Shown: positions 61,647 to 64,000 of the stretch, piece by piece
How the letters are laid out: every line of letters starts with the position of its first letter
Position numbering within the stretch: the first letter of the stretch is position 1
From: Purpureocillium takamizusanense
Lineage: Eukaryota > Ascomycota > Sordariomycetes > Hypocreales > Ophiocordycipitaceae
Reading direction: 5' to 3'
DNA length: 64,000 nucleotides
Assembly (NCBI RefSeq): GCF_022605165.1
Contig: NC_063069.1
Coordinates: 3,534,001 to 3,598,000 of the forward strand
Notes under the pieces: generated by a model
Databases searched by the model: none
The model's input: the letters and a program-made list of their open reading frames with translations, nothing else
Told to the model about the DNA's origin: nothing
Program-made: the position numbers and the translations under genes

Positions 61647-63147
61647 GATTGCTGCAAAGCGTCCACAGACAGCAATGCACCAGGTCTAAAACACGATAAA
61701 AATCGTATGTATGCGGTCGGGAATAATGTGATGTGCTCGCGATGTTTGGCGTCAACATTGAAAGGTATGCGTCGCATGATCGGTAGACATGCTGCGCTCA
61801 GGATGCACGGCACACAGTCAGCTACCTACACTGTATGTAGGCTTTCATTATTGACTGCCCGTGCCAGTCACGGAGGTGTGCCATAGGATCGGACCCCCCC
61901 TCCCCCCTTCTTTCTCTTACAGACCCCTCATTTCCGTGCATCTATGCCTGCGCTGCGATCTCTAAGTGTCAAAGCCCCTCAACACTTTCAAACTTGGCCA
62001 ATGTAATCACGAATACGGGACAACAGCTTAACGGAGCGGCAAAGCCGGAGGAGATGCCCACATCACCAAACCGAAGACTGGCTTGTCTATCATCCTCCAC
62101 CAATTATTAGCCTGTCCACTAACGTAGAGGCGCCAGCTTTCCGAGCAGCAGCAGGGGTATTGTGGGGCCTGAGTAATACGTCTTTCTGCCAATGAGAGGC
62201 CAGACGATTTCCCAAATAGGTAGCCCTGGATGTGGTGAGACTGAAAATGAAGTAAGCCGATGTTAGTGAACTTGGAGTAAGCCAGAAGATATTTGGCCCG
62301 GGGGTACGTATGTAACCCAAGTATCAATGGGCCCCTTGTCGACAGGGTCAAGTAGTAATGTTGATTCTTATCCCAGCTCCTGATGCCGAACCGGGGATAG
62401 CACTTATGCACAACAAAGGGCACATGTGAAGTGCACATAACGTCAATTGACGCTTGCTCTTGTAGACAAACACCGAAGATAGACGGTGAGCAACATTCAG
62501 CATATCACACAAGACTTAACAGAACTCGTTGCGTTGACATGGTAAGGATACATCGGATGAGTAGTTGCATCATTTGCCTTCATTGATACGACTAGGACAG
62601 GTACTGCGGGATGAATGCGGTAGTCGTGCTCCATGGCGGGTCGGTGTTGAGACACAGTGATGTCGTGGCGCGGCCTGGTTGGCCGTCTGCACGTGGCGTT
62701 CCGGGAACCAGCGCAGTGAACCGCTCTGCTGGGTTGTATCCAGGAACCAAATTTCGTCGACCACACGCTGCCCATGCTTTGCGCCTGAACACCCCTTGCT
62801 TCAGTAGGTTCTATGTTGTGTGCCCTTTGATGCCTAAGTGTGCGTGCCACGATACTCGCACGACGTTCCGGCGTCATGACCAATACTATCAGGGAGTCTG
62901 TGCCAAAATTGCGGCGACGCTTCATTTCTATCGTAAACATGCCCTCGCGACTTTTGTAATATGTCTGACTAGGTTCTGGGCAGCAAACAGCTCTAGAGGT
63001 CCCAGATGATATCTTAAAGACGCAAGGGAACCCGACCATTCTAGTATAGCACTGTAGAGATTCTCAGTTCCCCGCCCTCCTCATCAATCATAGCTTGTTT
63101 TCCCATCCGGCGATACAGCCGGGCCACTGTATAGTCTTTAAAAGCTA
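61647..63147. other. Intergenic region upstream of the PKS gene
   Basis: About 1.5 kb between the PKS start and the end of the transcription-factor gene. A C/T-rich tract at about 61890-61923, roughly 250 bases upstream of the PKS ATG, is typical of fungal promoters. An inverted repeat CCTACA-5 nt-TGTAGG lies at 61825-61841. Open frames at 62028-62438 and 62497-63039 (-) contain no recognisable domain, so I do not call genes there. Confidence 0.55.
61825..61841. promoter_or_regulatory. Inverted repeat CCTACA-N5-TGTAGG upstream of the PKS
   Basis: A perfect 6-bp inverted repeat with a 5-base spacer lies about 180 bases upstream of the PKS start codon. Dyads of this size are bound by dimeric fungal regulators, but this one can also occur by chance. 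Function inferred only. Confidence 0.25.
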
Positions 63148-64000
63148 TTATAGACAGACATCCAAAAATGCCAACAGATTTTGTTTCGTCATTTTGTTTG
63201 AGCAGTGCAGAATGAGCATGGCGGCGAGGACCATGTTTGACCTGTCACGCTGTCTGGAAACGCGGTTTCCGCCAGCGAGAGCCATCATCACCGACCAAAG
63301 GTTCGGTAGCTGTAGTCTATGGTCAGCACGCGCGGTAGCATGCAAGACCGCCGTTGATTCCTCACCTCGTTTTGTAATGCTTTTTTCATTACCGTGATAT
63401 TTTGCTGTGGCGTTGTTGCTGAGGCAGACGAAGAGAGCTTGCTAGGGCCTTCTGTAGTCTGTATTAAACGATCTATACTTGCCTCTAAAGACTTCTCGTC
63501 CGTGGCTTTCCCCTCGGCCACTAGGAGAGACTCCGCTGTTCTAAGAATTTCTTCATTGAGGCCTCTGTGCTCCCAGGGGTCCCATGACTGAGCGGAATCC
63601 AGTACTTGTGAGAGAAGCCTAGGCAATCGGCGCTTTCGGCTCATGGACTGCTCAGCTGCTAATGGTGATGATTCGTCAAAGCTGGAGTTGTAGTATGCTT
63701 CAGCAAACGAGTCGACGTTGTTAAACCCCAGGGCTTCTAAGCCTTCAATGGCTGCTTCGAGGCGGTCCTCGATGCTCAGACTTGATCCCTGTGTCGAGGA
63801 TGAGGATTTTGCGGCAAAGGCGTAGTGGCGATCGGGCACCGCATCATCTGGAGTGACTGATGGCGGGTCATGACTAATCGGCGATTGTTGTTGTGTTGCG
63901 TTGTCTGCGGTGTGCGAACGCGGTGTAGTCTCCGGACCCGAGAATTGATGGCTCGACCTCCAGGTCGCATGGGGCAGGTCGCCGGTGGATGTCAACTCCA
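63148..64000 (-). CDS. Fungal transcription factor, C-terminal region (probably bZIP-associated), cut by window edge
   Basis: Exons 64000-63366 and 63309-63148 are joined by a 56-nt intron (donor GTGAGG, branch CTGAC, acceptor CAG). About 265 residues are visible and the frame continues past the right edge. An apparent start near 63995 is a TTG codon and not credible. The first part is Ser/Thr/Pro-rich. Then come the block IEDRLEAAIEGLEALGF, SPLAAEQSMSRKRRLP, SWDPWEHRG and the end LPNLWSVMMALAGGNR...FLDVCL. I recognise this arrangement from the C-terminal halves of fungal secondary-metabolism regulators that carry a bZIP region further upstream. That region would lie outside the window, so the DNA-binding type is inferred. 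As the regulator nearest to the PKS it is a good candidate for the pathway activator. Confidence 0.75.

Noticed and set aside
62028..63039. Two minus-strand frames (136 and 180 codons) upstream of the PKS
   Set aside because: No domain, no consistent splice partners and mixed composition. Either could be chance in AT-richer DNA.

Overview
The window is ascomycete fungal DNA. Most genes carry 48-85 nt GT-AG introns with CTRAC-type branch points, and the gene families are filamentous-fungal. I read it as most of one secondary-metabolite cluster, probably from Hypocreales; the order is inferred from pathway type, not proven. The cluster looks like a lipoaminopeptide (short acylated peptaibiotic) pathway of the leucinostatin type.

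Layout, left to right. 1-1310 (-): 5' part of a PDR-type ABC transporter gene that runs off the left edge. 3291-39196 (-): one giant NRPS gene of two exons (56-nt intron at 37212-37267), about 11,949 aa, with architecture [A remnant]-T-(C-A-T)x10-reductase. 40590-41538 (-): small NAD(P)-binding reductase. 42695-43885 (+): Fe(II)/2-oxoglutarate oxygenase with an apparent reading-frame break. 44122-45129 (-): stand-alone thioesterase. 45895-49590: three genes that look like general metabolism (NAPE-PLD-like metallo-hydrolase, AlaX-type tRNA-editing protein, small mitochondrial membrane protein). 50950-53018 (+): acyl-CoA/AMP ligase. 53389-61646 (-): ten-exon highly reducing PKS (KS-AT-DH-CMeT-ER-KR-ACP, about 2,580 aa). 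63148-64000 (-): C-terminal part of a fungal transcription factor running off the right edge.

How they probably work together: the PKS makes a short, reduced, C-methylated acyl chain. The thioesterase and ligase release and activate it. It is loaded on the first T domain of the NRPS, which has lost its own A domain. Ten modules then follow. Modules 4 and 7 carry the binding-pocket residues I associate with alpha-aminoisobutyrate (Aib), modules 3, 5 and 6 share an aliphatic (Leu-like) pocket, and the A domain of module 8 is visibly destroyed. Nine working A domains in the order X-X-Leu*-Aib-Leu*-Leu*-Aib-X-X match the residue order of leucinostatin. A terminal reductase would free the peptide as an aldehyde or alcohol, which fits compounds whose C-terminus becomes an amino alcohol or diamine. 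There is no epimerisation domain.

The most notable points are the dead but retained module 8, the frame break in the oxygenase, an 11-bp tandem ACGT-core repeat just upstream of the NRPS start, and the unrelated genes lying inside the cluster. All names rest on motifs read by eye; no database search was possible.
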